Assembly: GCF_026212465.1 (NCBI RefSeq)
Contig: NC_080063.1
Span: forward strand, 560,501-624,500
Length of the DNA stretch: 64,000 bases
Direction: 5' to 3'
Source of the DNA: Amaranthus tricolor
Lineage: Eukaryota > Streptophyta > Magnoliopsida > Caryophyllales > Amaranthaceae
Positions 40,901 to 52,670 of this stretch are shown here, in pieces. Within the stretch, counting starts at the first letter, position 1, and each line of letters opens with the position of its first letter. The position numbers and the translations under genes were made by a program. The notes under the pieces were generated by a model, which was not told where the DNA came from, did no database searches, and saw only the letters and a list, made by a program, of their open reading frames with translations.

Positions 40901-41373
40901 AAAAGGCCAATGAGACTTACAAGAAACAAGCCAACAAAAGAGTTAGAAACGTGAAGAACTTTGAAGTTGGTGACTTAGTGTGGATTTACATGAGGAAAGA
41001 AAGATTTCCTAGTCAAAGGAAAAACAAGCTCATGCCACGAGCTGAAGGTCCATTTGAAGTAGTGGAAAAGATCAATGACAATGCATACAAGGTTGATTTG
41101 GGTGGAAGGCATGGCGTCTCAAGTACGTTCAATGTGGGTGATCTTGCACTATATTATGATGATGAAGAATTGAGGGCAATTCCCTTTGAAGAAGAGGAGG
41201 ATGACCAAGATGGTCAAGGTACAAGTGTCCAAGATGTCCAAGTCCAATCCAATGCAAGGGAATTAATTTTGTCCAAGTCTTATTTTGATCATAGCATGCA
41301 CGGTCCAAATAAGTCATCAAATGGTTGTACTTTGCTAAGTATGACTAAGTACTTTGTTGAAAGTATAAATTAA
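37927..41373 (+). CDS. Gag-pol polyprotein lacking reverse transcriptase
   Basis: Open frame of 1,148 codons. The first in-frame ATG (37927) is chosen as the start. The frame is open further upstream only through GTG and the primer-binding site. Residues about 8-52 look coiled-coil. A plant retrotransposon Gag domain spans about 68-232. The CCHC zinc knuckle is C277, C280, H285, C290. The protease has D382 in IDGGS and ILLGRPW at 451-457. Normal pre-RT sequence ends at LPPLRGI (551-561) and is joined directly to RNase H sequence ([17 protein letters not shown] from 562). RNase H keeps E592, D617 and D660 but lacks the first catalytic Asp. Integrase has H736, H743, C773, C776, then D804, D865, E901 (35 residues between D865 and E901), and GPF at 1041-1043. 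The last 57 codons lie in the 3' LTR. Expected products are virus-like-particle proteins and an integrase. It cannot make cDNA without help. Confidence 0.93.
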   Translation: MGENQDLRVALEALNRSIASQERLAETNANLQGNLAALMARLLNEQDRRDQDEEPPPRREDRSLKVDVPSFDGSLDPEKYLEWEKSLERYFEYKDIQEEVQKYKIAKVKLKGYGDSWLQGEQRARTLRGKAPISTWNKMKKRMRDRFIPHNYKQSQYVKWSTLQQNGDSVEDYIKEFDRLAIMCEVTENEELKMGRFVAGLDQELQDKLEGYTNLTFVEACKLVTKFDARRKKKKTPTTTPVVRKPPFTLKEGSSFSKSNEALKKDKKDFKLSDIVCYKCGGRGHFKKDCPNSRALTIQEVKLMATQNINWEDFETEEEEIENPNEEDGEEDHCFPEMEDKTNLVVRRALQARVEEPLAPQRQHIFITKCKIGDEVCDLIIDGGSEANTVSKTLVSRLGLTTTNHPHPYKLSWLDSNSSTGVRKQCMVSFSIGSYHDSQLCDVVSMDACHILLGRPWQTDRKSFHDGYHNTYTITHQGKQKKLHPLPPPRLSQKPHREISLLSFKEFEREFEGEGELFLLYSKEIHEKFVSQNPNLAQLIKEFEDVFPNELPKGLPPLRGIGAVLIQEGRPIAYFSEKLSQGKLNYSTYDKEFYAMVRALDHWSHYLRPQPFILHSDHESLRFIHGQKKLNSRHAKWVEFLQTFNFSSKYKSGKANVVADALSRRHSLLGVVEAKILGFDLIKEYYKEDGDFNGVMEKCVHGVYDLFSLHDGFLFKGNRLCIPKCPIRSLLIHEVHGGGLAGHVGIQKTMELLQAHFYWPKMLATVHHVVSRCSTCQRAKMVFHKGLYKPLPVPERPWEDVSMDFIVALPRTQRGKDSIMVVVDRFSKMAHFIPCHKTEDAMKVAKLYFEEVVRFHGVPRTIVSDRDTKFLSHFWKSLWRLMGTKLLFSTSHHPQTDGQTEVVNRVLGSLLRTLVSKSTKDWDVKLDHAEFAYNRTPSATTKYSPFEVVYGVNPYVPIDLIALPQDKFVHGGAKEQAEFMVKIHKEVRKNIEKANETYKKQANKRVRNVKNFEVGDLVWIYMRKERFPSQRKNKLMPRAEGPFEVVEKINDNAYKVDLGGRHGVSSTFNVGDLALYYDDEELRAIPFEEEEDDQDGQGTSVQDVQVQSNARELILSKSYFDHSMHGPNKSSNGCTLLSMTKYFVESIN
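39601..39612 (+). other. In-frame deletion junction removing reverse transcriptase
   Basis: Codons 559-562 (R-G-I-G) join the end of the pre-RT linker to the beginning of RNase H. In full-length relatives the reverse transcriptase palm, with its YxDD active site, and the connection domain lie between these two points. By family length, roughly 330 codons (about 1 kb) are missing. Gly-Ile occurs at both sides of this interval in related proteins, so a short GGAATT-type microhomology could have mediated the deletion. That is an inference from family knowledge, not something visible in this copy alone. Confidence 0.88.
41188..41201 (+). promoter_or_regulatory. Polypurine tract, inside the coding region
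   Basis: Fourteen consecutive purines (GAAGAAGAGGAGGA) end directly at the 3' LTR, which is the position and composition of the plus-strand primer. The tract encodes the Glu-rich stretch at residues 1088-1092 and the GAT codon spans the LTR edge, so it is under both priming and coding constraint. Confidence 0.88.
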
Positions 41374-42231
41374 AGGGTGTCGGTTACAAGGAATTAATTC
41401 CAAACAGTTTTGGAATACGAAGGGGCATGTTTTAAGGAGATTTAAAGCTGGTTTTTAATCTCATTTAAAGCTGCAGTTTTGGAATTCAAAGGGGCATGTT
41501 TTTAGGAGTATTTATGGCTGAATATTAACCTTTTTTAGTGGGGGTTACTAGGCATTATTGTAGGAGTAAAATGCAATAATAAAGAAGCTTAAATGGAGGA
41601 GTAAATGGGAGTTACCAGGCAAATGAATGGGCTGTTTTGGATGTTACTTTGCACACTTGAAGGAGCCATGTGAAGAGTTTAATTGCTGGCCATTTCTTCC
41701 CTAGTTTTAATCTTTGTTTAATTAGTCTTAAGTGTGTGTAATGGAGATTAATGTGGACATTGATTAGCCACTTAATTCTCTTTTATTTTGTTGTCTTTTT
41801 ATTTTCTTTTGTGAATTTATTTAGGCAAGTGAAAGGTTGTAATTATTTAATGTAAGAATGCTATATATAGCATACTTTGATGAATGAAAAACACATCCAG
41901 AAATTTGCCAAAAAACTTGTGTTTTGTTTATTGAACTTGACTTGTGTTTAGTCATTTTTAATTGTCCAAATTTGAGTGTTCCAAATTTGAAGAGTTAGAG
42001 TTTTAGTGAGAGTTCCTAAAACTAAAGCTTGTAGTTGACGATTTGGTGAGAGTTCCCTAATCTAAGCTACACCCAAACAAGTGAGTGAGTGTTCCTCCTT
42101 GTTATATCCTCAAGTTTAGGGTGAGAGTTCCCCTAACTAATCTGATCATACTAAAAAAATATACCAAAAAAACGTGTGACCCCTTTAACTTATCATTTTG
42201 TAACAAGGTTTCTCGTCTTGTTTACACATCA
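41202..42231 (+). repeat. 3' LTR (1,030 bp)
   Basis: Same length as the 5' LTR and identical to it except at 42142 (C here, T in the other). Its first 172 bp include the last 57 codons and the TAA stop (41371-41373) of the polyprotein. It ends ACATCA, directly followed by the ACAAG target duplication. Confidence 0.97.
41861..41870 (+). promoter_or_regulatory. TATA-like box of the 3' LTR
   Basis: Exact copy of CTATATATAG at 37492-37501, 4,369 bp downstream. If active, this promoter would read outward into the satellite at 42232, giving plus-strand, purine-rich satellite RNA. Activity is not shown by the sequence. Confidence 0.45.
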
Positions 42232-42236
42232 ACAAG
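42232..42236. repeat. Target-site duplication ACAAG, right
   Basis: Five bases after the 3' LTR, matching 36828-36832. They are also the first five bases of the right copy of segment X. Confidence 0.85.
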
Positions 42237-43552
42237 GATCAATGATCAATGAAGAATGAACGATGAAGAATGAACAAGGATCAATGATCAATGAAGAATG
42301 AACGATGAAGAATGAAAAAGGATCAATGATCAATGAAGAATGAACAAGGATCAATGATCAATGAAGAATTAACGATGAAGAATGAACAAGGATCAATGAT
42401 CAATGAAGAATGAACGATGAAGAATGAACAAGGATCAATGCTCAATGAAGAATGAATGATGAAGAATGAACAAGGATCAATGATCAATGAAGAATGAACG
42501 ATGTAGAATGAAAAAGGATCAATGATCAATGAAGAATGAACAAGGATCAATGATCAATGAAGAATGAACGATGAAGAATGAACAAGGATCATTGATCAAT
42601 GAAGAATGAACGATGAAGAATGAACAAGGATCAATGATCAATGAAGAATGAACGATGAAGAATGAACAAGGATCAATGGTCAATGACGAATGTACGATGA
42701 AGAATGAACAAGGATCAATGATCGATGAAGAATGAACAAGGATCAATGATCAATGAAGAATGAACGATGAAGAATAAACAAGGATCAATGGTCAATGACG
42801 AATGAACGATGAAGAATGAACAAAGATCAATGATCAAAGAAGAATGAACGATGAAGAATGAACAAGGATCAATGCTCAATATCGAATGAACGATGAAGAA
42901 TGAACAAGGATCAATGCTCAATGACGAATGAACGATGAAGAATGAACAAGGATCAATGCTCAATGACGAATGAACGATGAAGAATGAACAAGGATCAATG
43001 ATCAATGAAGAATGAACGATGAAGAATGAACAAGGATCAATGATCAATGAAGAATGAACGATGAAGAATGAACAAGGATCAATGGTCAATGACGAATGTA
43101 CGATGAAGAATGAACAAGGATCAATGATCGATGAAGAATGAACAAGGATCAATGATCAATGAAGAATGAACGATGAAGAATAAACAAGGATCAATGGTCA
43201 ATGACGAATGAACGATGAAGAATGAACAAGGATTAATGGTCAATTACGAATGAACGATGAAGAATGAACAAGGATCAATGATCAAAGAAGAATGAACGAT
43301 GAAGAATGAACAAGGATCAATGATCAATGAAGAATGAACAAGGATCAATGCTCAATATCGAATGAACGATGAAGAATGAACAAGGATCAATGCTCAATGA
43401 CGAATGAACGATGAAGAATGAACAAGGATCAATGATCAATGAAGAATGAACGATGAAGAATGAACAAGGATCAATGATCAATGAAGAATGAACGATGAAG
43501 AATGAATAAGGATCTATGATGAATGACGAATGAACGATGAAGAATGAACAAG
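42232..43552. repeat. Segment X, right copy
   Basis: Partner of 35512-36832 (one mismatch in 1,321 bp). In this copy the type-A tail, which begins at 43401, continues past 43552 into the type-A block. In the left copy the tail is cut off by the 5' LTR. The right copy therefore keeps the ancestral downstream joint and the left copy keeps the ancestral upstream joint, as expected for a tandem duplication whose new junction is now occupied by the element. Confidence 0.95.
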
Positions 43553-46500
43553 GATCAATGATCAATGAAGAATGAACGATGAAGAATGAACAAGGATCAA
43601 TTATCAATGAAAAATGAATGATGAAGAATGAATAAGGATCTATGATGAATGACGAATGAACGATGAAGAATGAACAAGGATCAATGATCAATGAAGAATG
43701 AACGATGAAGAATGAACAAGGATCAATGATCAATGAAGAATGAACGATGAAGAATGAACAAGGATCAATGATCAATTAAGAATGAACGATGAAGAATGAA
43801 CAAGGATCAATGATCAATGACGAATGAACGATGAACAATGAACAAGGATCAATGATCAATGAAGAATGAACGATGAAGAATGAATAAGGATCAATGATTA
43901 ATGAAGAATGAACGATGAAGAATGAACAAGGATCAATGTTCAATGACGAATGAACGATGAAGAATGAACAAGGATCAATGATCAATGAAGAATAAACGAT
44001 GAAGAATGAAAAAGGATCAATGATCAATGAAGAATGAACGATGAAGAATGGACAAGGATCAATGATCAATGAAGAATGAACGATGAAGAATGAACAAGGA
44101 TTAATGGTCAATGACGAATGAACGATGAAGAATGAACAAGGATTAATGATCAATGAAGAATGAACGATGAAGAATGAACAGGGATCAATGATCAATGAAG
44201 AATGAACGATGAAGAATGAACAAGGATCAATGATCAATGAAGAATGAACGATGAAGAATGAACAAGGATCAATGATCAATGAAGAATGAACGATGAAGAA
44301 TGAACAAGGATCAATGATCAATGAAGAATGAACGATGAAGAATGAACAAGGATCAATGATCAATGAAGAATGAACGATGAAGAATGAACAAGGATTAATG
44401 GTCAATGACGAATGAACGATGAAGAATGAACAAGGATCAATGATCAAAGAAGAATGAACGATGAAGAATGAACAAGGATCAATGATCAATGAATAATGAA
44501 CGATGAAGAATGAACAAGGATTAATGGTCAATGACGAATGAACGATGAAGAATGAACAAGGATCAATGATCAATGAAGAATGAACGATGAAGAATGAATA
44601 AGGATCTATGATGAATGACGAATGAACGATGAAGAATGAACAAGGATCAATGATCAATGAAGAATGAACGATGAAGAATGAATAAGGATCTATGATGAAT
44701 GACGAATGAACGATGAAGAATGAACAAGGATCAATGATCAATGAAGAATGAACGATGAAGAATGAACAAGGAGTAATGGTCAATGACGAATGAACGATGA
44801 AGAATGAACAAGGATCAATGATCAATGACGAATGAACGATGAAGAATGAACAAGGATCAATGATCAATGAAGAATGAACGATGAAGAATGAACAAGGATC
44901 AATGATCAATGAAGAATGAACGATGAAGAATCAACAAGGATCAATGGTCAATGACGAATGAACGATGAAGAATGAACAAGGATTAATGGTCAATTACGAA
45001 TGAACGATGAAGAATGAACGAGGATCAATGATCAAAGAAGAATGAACGATGAAGAATGAACAAGGATCAATGATCAATGAAGAATGAACAAGGATCAATG
45101 CTCAATATCGAATGAACGATGAAGAATGAACAAGGATCAATGATCAATGAAGAATGAACGATGAAGAATGAACAAGGGTCAATGATCAATGAAGAATGAA
45201 CGATGAAGAATGAACAAGGATCAATGATCAATGAAGAATGAACGATGAAGAATGAACAAGGATCAATGATCAATGAAGAATGAACGATGAAGAATGAATA
45301 AGGATCAATGATGAATGACGAATGAACGATGAAGAATGAACAAGGATCAATGATCAATGAAGAATGAACGATGAAGAATGAATAAGGATCTATGATGAAT
45401 GACGAATAAACGATGAAGAATGAACAAGGATCAATGATCAATGACGAATGAACGATGAAGAATGAACAAGGAGTAATGGTCAATGACGAATGAACGATGA
45501 AGAATGCACAAGGATCAATGATCAATGACGAATGAACGATGAAGAATGAACAAGGATCAATGATCAATGAAGAATAAACGATGAAGAATGAACAAGGATC
45601 AATTATCAATGAAAAATGAACGATGAAGAATGAACAAGGATCAATGATCAATGAAGAATGAACGATGAAGAATGAACAAGGATTAATGGTCAATGACGAA
45701 TGAACGATGAAGAATGAACAAAGATCAATGATCAATGAAGAATGAACGATGAAGAATGAACAAGGATCAATGATCAATGAAGAATGAACGATAAAGAATG
45801 AACGATGAAGAATGAACAAGGATTAATCATCAATGAAGAATGAACGATGAAGAATGAACAGGGATCAATGATCAACGAAGAATGAACGATGAAGAATGAA
45901 CAAGGATCAATGATCAATGAAGAATGAACGATGAAGAATGAACAAGGATCAATGATCAATGAAGAATGAACGATGAAGAATGAACAAGGATCAATGATCA
46001 ATGAAGAATGAACGATGAAGAATGAACAAGGATTAATGGTCAATGACGAATGAACGATGAAGAATGAACAAGGATCAATGATCAAAGAAGAATGAACGAT
46101 GAAGAATGAACAAGGATCAATGATCAATGAATAATGAACGATGAAGAATGAACAAGGATTAATGGTCAATGACGAATGAACGATGAAGAATGAACAAGGA
46201 TCAATGATCAATGAAGAATGAACGATGAAGAATGAATAAGGATCTATGATGAATGACGAATGAACGATGAAGAATGAACAAGCATCAATGATCAATGAAG
46301 AATGAACGATGAAGAATGAATAAGGATCTATGATGAATGACGAATGAACGATGAAGAATGAACAAGGATCAATGATCAATGAAGAATGAACGATGAAGAA
46401 TGAACAAGGAGTAATGGTCAATGACGAATGAACGATGAAGAATGAACAAGGATCAATGATCAATGACGAATGAACGATGAAGAATGAACAAGGATCAATG

Positions 46501-47300
46501 ATCAATGAAGAATGAACGATGAAGAATGAACAAGGATCAATGATCAATGAAGAATGAACGATGAAGAATCAACAAGGATCAATGGTCAATGACGAATGAA
46601 CGATGAAGAATGAACAAGGATCAATGATCGATGAAGAATGAACAAGGATCAATGATCAATGAAGAATGAACGATGAAGAATAAACAAGGATCAATGGTCA
46701 ATGACGAATGAACGATGAAGAATGAACAAAGATCAATGATCAAAGAAGAATGAACGATGAAGAATGAACAAGGATTAATGGTCAATTACGAATGAACGAT
46801 GAAGAATGAACGAGGATCAATGATCAAAGAAGAATGAACGATGAAGAATGAACAAGGATCAATGATCAATGAAGAATGAACAAGGATTAATGCTCAATAT
46901 CGAATGAACGATGAAGAATGAACAAGGATCAATGATCAATGAAGAATGAACGATGAAGAATGAACAAGGGTCAATGATCAATGAAGAATGAACGATGAAG
47001 AATGAACAAGGATCAATGATCAATGAAGAATGAACGATGAAGAATGAACAAGGATCAATGGTAAATGACGAATGAACGATGAAGAATGAACAAGGATCAA
47101 TGATCAATGAAGAATGAACGATGAATAATGAACAAGGATCAATGCCCAATGACGAATGAACGATGAAGAATGAACAAGGATCAATGATCAATGAAGAATG
47201 ATCTTCATGAACAAGGATCAATGATCAATGAAGAATGAACGATGAAGAATGAACAAGGATCAATGGCCAATGACGAATGAACGATGAAGAATGAACAAGG
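43401..47300. repeat. Type-A block, right copy
   Basis: Matches 27394 to about 32.9 kb at offset 16,007, then 14,382 bp. It lacks the extra 1,625-bp internal duplication of the left copy. The homology continues past 47.3 kb into type-B sequence (47341 matches 32959), where this copy has five extra monomers (210 bp). After them the offset is 14,592 bp (47876 against 33284). Confidence 0.82.
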
Positions 47301-48299
47301 ATCAATGATCGATAAAGAATGAACAAGGATCAATGATCAATTACGAATGAACGATGAAGAATGAACAAGGATCAATGATCAATGAAGAATGAACGATGAA
47401 GAATGAACAAGGATCAATGATCAATGAAGAATGAACGATGAAGAATGAACAAGGATCAATGCTCAATATCGAATGAACGATGAAGAATGAACAAGGATCA
47501 ATGATCAATGAAGAATTAACGATGAAGAATGAACAAGGATCAATGATCAATGAAGAATGAACGATGAAGAATGAACAAGGATCAATGCTCAATGAAGAAT
47601 GAACGATGAAGAATGAACAAGGATCAATGATCAATGAAGAATGAACGATGAAGAATGAACAAGGATCAATGCTCAATATCGAATGAACGATGAAGAATGA
47701 ACAAGGATCAATGATCAATGAAGAATTAACGATGAAGAATGAACAAGGATCAATGATCAATGAAGAATGAACGATGAAGAATGAACAAGGATCAATGCTC
47801 AATGAAGAATGAACGATGAAAAATGAACAAGGATCAATGATCAATGAAGAATGAACGATGAAGAATGAAAAAGGATCAATGATCAATGAAGAATGAACAA
47901 GGATCAATGATCAATGAAGAATTAACGATGAAGAATGAACAAGGATCAATGATCAATGAAGAATGAACGATGAAGAATGAACAAGGATCAATGCTCAATG
48001 AAGAATGAACGATGAAGAATGAACAAGGATCAATGATCAATGAAGAATGAACGATGAAGAATGAAAAAGGATCAATGATCAATGAAGAATGAACAAGGAT
48101 CATTGATCAATGAAGAATGAACGATGAAGAATGAACAAGGATCAATGATCAATGAATAATGAACGATGAAGAATGAACAAGGATCAATGGTAAATGACGA
48201 ATGAACGATGAAGAATGAACAAGGATCAATGATCAATGAAGAATGAACGATGAAGAATAAACAAGGATCAATGGTCAATGACGAATGTACGATGAAGAA

Positions 48300-51200
48300 T
48301 GAACAAGGATCAATGATCGATGAAGAATGAACAAGGATCAATGATCAATGAAGAATGAACGATGAAGAATAAACAAGGATCAATGGTCAATGACGAATGA
48401 ACGATGAAGAATGAACAAAGATCAATGATCAAAGAAGAATGAACGATGAAGAATGAACAAGGATTAATGGTCAATTACGAATGAACGATGAAGAATGAAC
48501 AAGGATCAATGATCAAAGAAGAATGAACGATGAAGAATGAACAAGGATCAATGCTCAATATCGAATGAACGATGAAGAATGAACAAGGATCAATGCTCAA
48601 TGACGAATGAACGATGAAGAATGAACAAGGATCAATGCTCAATGACGAATGAACGATGAAGAATGAACAAGGATCAATGATCAATGAAGAATGAACGATG
48701 AAGAATGAACAAGGATCAATGATCAATGAAGAATGAACGATGAAGAATGAACAAGGATCAATGGTCAATGACGAATGTACGATGAAGAATGAACAAGGAT
48801 CAATGATCGATGAAGAATGAACAAGGATCAATGATCAATGAAGAATGAACGATGAAGAATAAACAAGGATCAATGGTCAATGACGAATGAACGATGAAGA
48901 ATGAACAAGGATTAATGGTCAATTACGAATGAACGATGAAGAATGAACAAGGATCAATGATCAAAGAAGAATGAACGATGAAGAATGAACAAGGATCAAT
49001 GATCAATGAAGAATGAACAAGGATCAATGCTCAATATCGAATGAACGATGAAGAATGAACAAGGATCAATGCTCAATGACGAATGAACGATGAAGAATGA
49101 ACAAGGATCAATGATCAATGAAGAATGAACGATGAAGAATGAACAAGGATCAATGATCAATGAAGAATGAACGATGAAGAATGAACAAGGATCAATGGTC
49201 AATGACGAATGAACGATGAAGAATGAACAAGGATCAATGATCAATGAAGAATGAACGATGAAGAATGAACAAGGATCAATGCTCAATATCGAATGAACGA
49301 TGAAGAATGGACAAGGATCAATGATCAATGAAGAATGAACGATGAAGAATGAAAAAGGATCAATGATCAATGAAGAATGAACAAGGATCAATGATCAATG
49401 AACAATGAACGATGAAGAATAAACAAGGATCAATGATCAATGAAGAATGAACGATGAAGAATGAACAAGGATCAATGCTCAATATCGAATGAACGATGAA
49501 GAATGAACAAGGATCAATGATCAATGAAGAATGAACGATGAAGAATGAACAAGGATCAATGATCAATGAAGAATGAACGATGAAGAATGAACAAGGATCA
49601 ATGCTCAATGAAGAATGAACGATGAAGAATGAAAAAGGATCAATGATCAATGAAGAATGAACGATGAAGAATGGACAAGGATCAATGATCAATGAAGAAT
49701 GAACGATGAAGAATGAACAAGGATTAATGGTCAATGACGAATGAACGATGAAGAATGAACAAGGATTAATGATCAATGAAGAATGAACGATGAAGAATGA
49801 ACAAGGATCAATGATCAATGAAGAATGAACGATGAAGAATGAATAAGGATCTATGATGAATGACGAATGAACGATGAAGAATGAACAAGGATCAATGATC
49901 AATGACGAATGAACGATGAAGAATGAACAAGGAGTAATGGTCAATGACGAATGAACGATGAAGAATGAACAAGGATCAATGATCAATGACGAATGAACGA
50001 TGAAGAATGAACAAGGATCAATGATCAATGAAGAATAAACGATGAAGAATGAACAAGGATAGATTATCAATGAAAAATGAACGATGAAGAATGAACAAGG
50101 ATCAATGATCAATGAAGAATGAACGATGAAGAATGAACAAGGATTAATGGTCAATGACGAATGAACGATGAAGAATGAACAAGGATCAATGATCGATGAA
50201 GAATGAACAAGGATCAATGATCAATGAAGAATGAACGATGAAGAATAAACAAGGATCAATGGTCAATGACGAATGAACGATGAAGAATGAACAAAGATCA
50301 ATGATCAAAGAAGAATGAACGATGAAGAATGAACAAGGATTAATGGTCAATTACGAATGAACGATGAAGAATGAACAAGGATCAATGATCAAAGAAGAAT
50401 GAACGATGAAGAATGAACAAGGATCAATGCTCAATATCGAATGAACGATGAAGAATGAACAAGGATCAATGCTCAATGACGAATGAACGATGAAGAATGA
50501 ACAAGGATCAATGCTCAATGACGAATGAACGATGAAGAATGAACAAGGATCAATGATCAATGAAGAATGAACGATGAAGAATGAACAAGGATCAATGATC
50601 AATGAAGAATGAACGATGAAGAATGAACAAGGATCAATGCTCAATATCGAATGAACGATGAAGAATGAACAAGGATCATTGATCAATGAAGAATGAACGA
50701 TGAAGAATGAACAAGGATCAATGATCAATGAAGAATGAACGATGAAGAATGAACAAGGATCAATGGTCAATGACGAATGTACGATGAAGAATGAACAAGG
50801 ATCAATGATCGATGAAGAATGAACAAGGATCAATGATCAATGAAGAATGAACGATGAAGAATAAACAAGGATCAATGGTCAATGACGAATGAACGATGAA
50901 GAATGAACAAAGATCAATGATCAAAGAAGAATGAACGATGAAGAATGAACAAGGATTAATGGTCAATTACGAATGAACGATGAAGAATGAACAAGGATCA
51001 ATGATCAAAGAAGAATGAACGATGAAGAATGAACAAGGATCAATGCTCAATATCGAATGAACGATGAAGAATGAACAAGGATCAATGCTCAATGACGAAT
51101 GAACGATGAAGAATGAACAAGGATCAATGCTCAATGACGAATGAACGATGAAGAATGAACAAGGATCAATGATCAATGAAGAATGAACGATGAAGAATGA

Positions 51201-52670
51201 ACAAGGATCAATGATCAATGAAGAATGAACGATGAATAATGAACAAGGATCAATGGTCAATGACGAATGTACGATGAAGAATGAACAAGGATCAATGATC
51301 GATGAAGAATGAACAAGGATCAATGATCAATGAAGAATGAACGATGAAGAATAAACAAGGATCAATGGTCAATGACGAATGAACGATGAAGAATGAACAA
51401 GGATTAATGGTCAATTACGAATGAACGATGAAGAATGAACAAGGATCAATGATCAAAGAAGAATGAACGATGAAGAATGAACAAGGATCAATGATCAATG
51501 AAGAATGAACAAGGATCAATGCTCAATATCGAATGAACGATGAAGAATGAACAAGGATCAATGCTCAATGACGAATGAACGATGAAGAATGAACAAGGAT
51601 CAATGATCAATGAAGAATGAACGATGAAGAATGAACAAGGATCAATGATCAATGAAGAATGAACGATGAAGAATGAACAAGGATCAATGGTCAATGACGA
51701 ATGAACGATGAAGAATGAACAAGGATCAATGATCAATGAAGAATGAACGATGAAGAATGAACAAGGATCAATGCTCAATATCGAATGAACGATGAAGAAT
51801 GGACAAGGATCAATGATCAATGAAGAATGAACGATGAAGAATGAAAAAGGATCAATGATCAATGAAGAATGAACAAGGATCAATGATCAATGAACAATGA
51901 ACGATGAAGAATAAACAAGGATCAATGATCAATGAAGAATGAACGATGAAGAATCAACAAGGATCAATGCTCAATATCGAATGAACGATGAAGAATGAAC
52001 AAGGATCAATGATCAATGAAGAATGAACGATGAAGAATGAACAAGGATCAATGATCAATGAAGAATGAACGATGAAGAATGAACAAGGATCAATGCTCAA
52101 TGAAGAATGAACGATGAAGAATGAAAAAGGATCAATGATCAATGAAGAATGAACGATGAAGAATGGACAAGGATCAATGATCAATGAAGAATGAACGATG
52201 AAGAATGAACAAGGATTAATGGTCAATGACGAATGAACGATGAAGAATGAACAAGGATTAATGATCAATGAAGAATGAACGATGAAGAATGAACAAGGAT
52301 CAATGATCAATGAAGAATGAACGATGAAGAATGAATAAGGATCTATGATGAATGACGAATGAACGATGAAGAATGAACAAGGATCAATGATCAATGACGA
52401 ATGAACGATGAAGAATGAACAAGGAGTAATGGTCAATGACGAATGAACGATGAAGAATGAACAAGGATCAATGATCAATGACGAATGAACGATGAAGAAT
52501 GAACAAGGATCAATGATCAATGAAGAATAAACGATGAAGAATGAACAAGGATAGATTATCAATGAAAAATGAACGATGAAGAATGAACAAGGATCAATGA
52601 TCAATGAAGAATGAACGATGAAGAATGAACAAGGATTAATGGTCAATGACGAATGAACGATGAAGAATGA
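48300..52670. repeat. Higher-order duplication, period 2,492 bp
   Basis: About 48.3-50.18 kb recurs at about 50.79-52.67 kb with the same variants, separated by about 0.6 kb of other type-B monomers. A good marker is the rare GATAGAT-TATCAAT monomer at about 50058, which recurs at 52550 and again at about 54468 (a further 1,918 bp), showing at least three related units. Confidence 0.85.

Larger units (their letters stand above)
36833..42231 (+). mobile_element. Non-autonomous Ty3/gypsy LTR retrotransposon (RT-deleted)
   Basis: Complete 5,399-bp element: 5' LTR 36833-37862, internal region 37863-41201 (3,339 bp), 3' LTR 41202-42231. It has TG...CA ends (TGA/TCA), a 5-bp target duplication, a primer-binding-site candidate just inside the 5' LTR, a 14-nt purine tract just before the 3' LTR, and one gag-pol frame. 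Domain order protease, RNase H, integrase places it in Ty3/gypsy. The integrase GPF module suggests the chromovirus side, although I see no clear chromodomain. The internal region is about 1 kb shorter than is usual for such elements because reverse transcriptase is absent. One mismatch in 1,030 LTR positions indicates recent insertion. No nested insertion, internal stop or frameshift was seen. Confidence 0.97.

Noticed and set aside
41044..41373. Chromodomain at the polyprotein C-terminus
   Set aside because: After the GPF module the tail is acidic, then Ser/Gln-rich, without the aromatic pattern of a chromodomain. A profile search would be needed to find a degenerate one.
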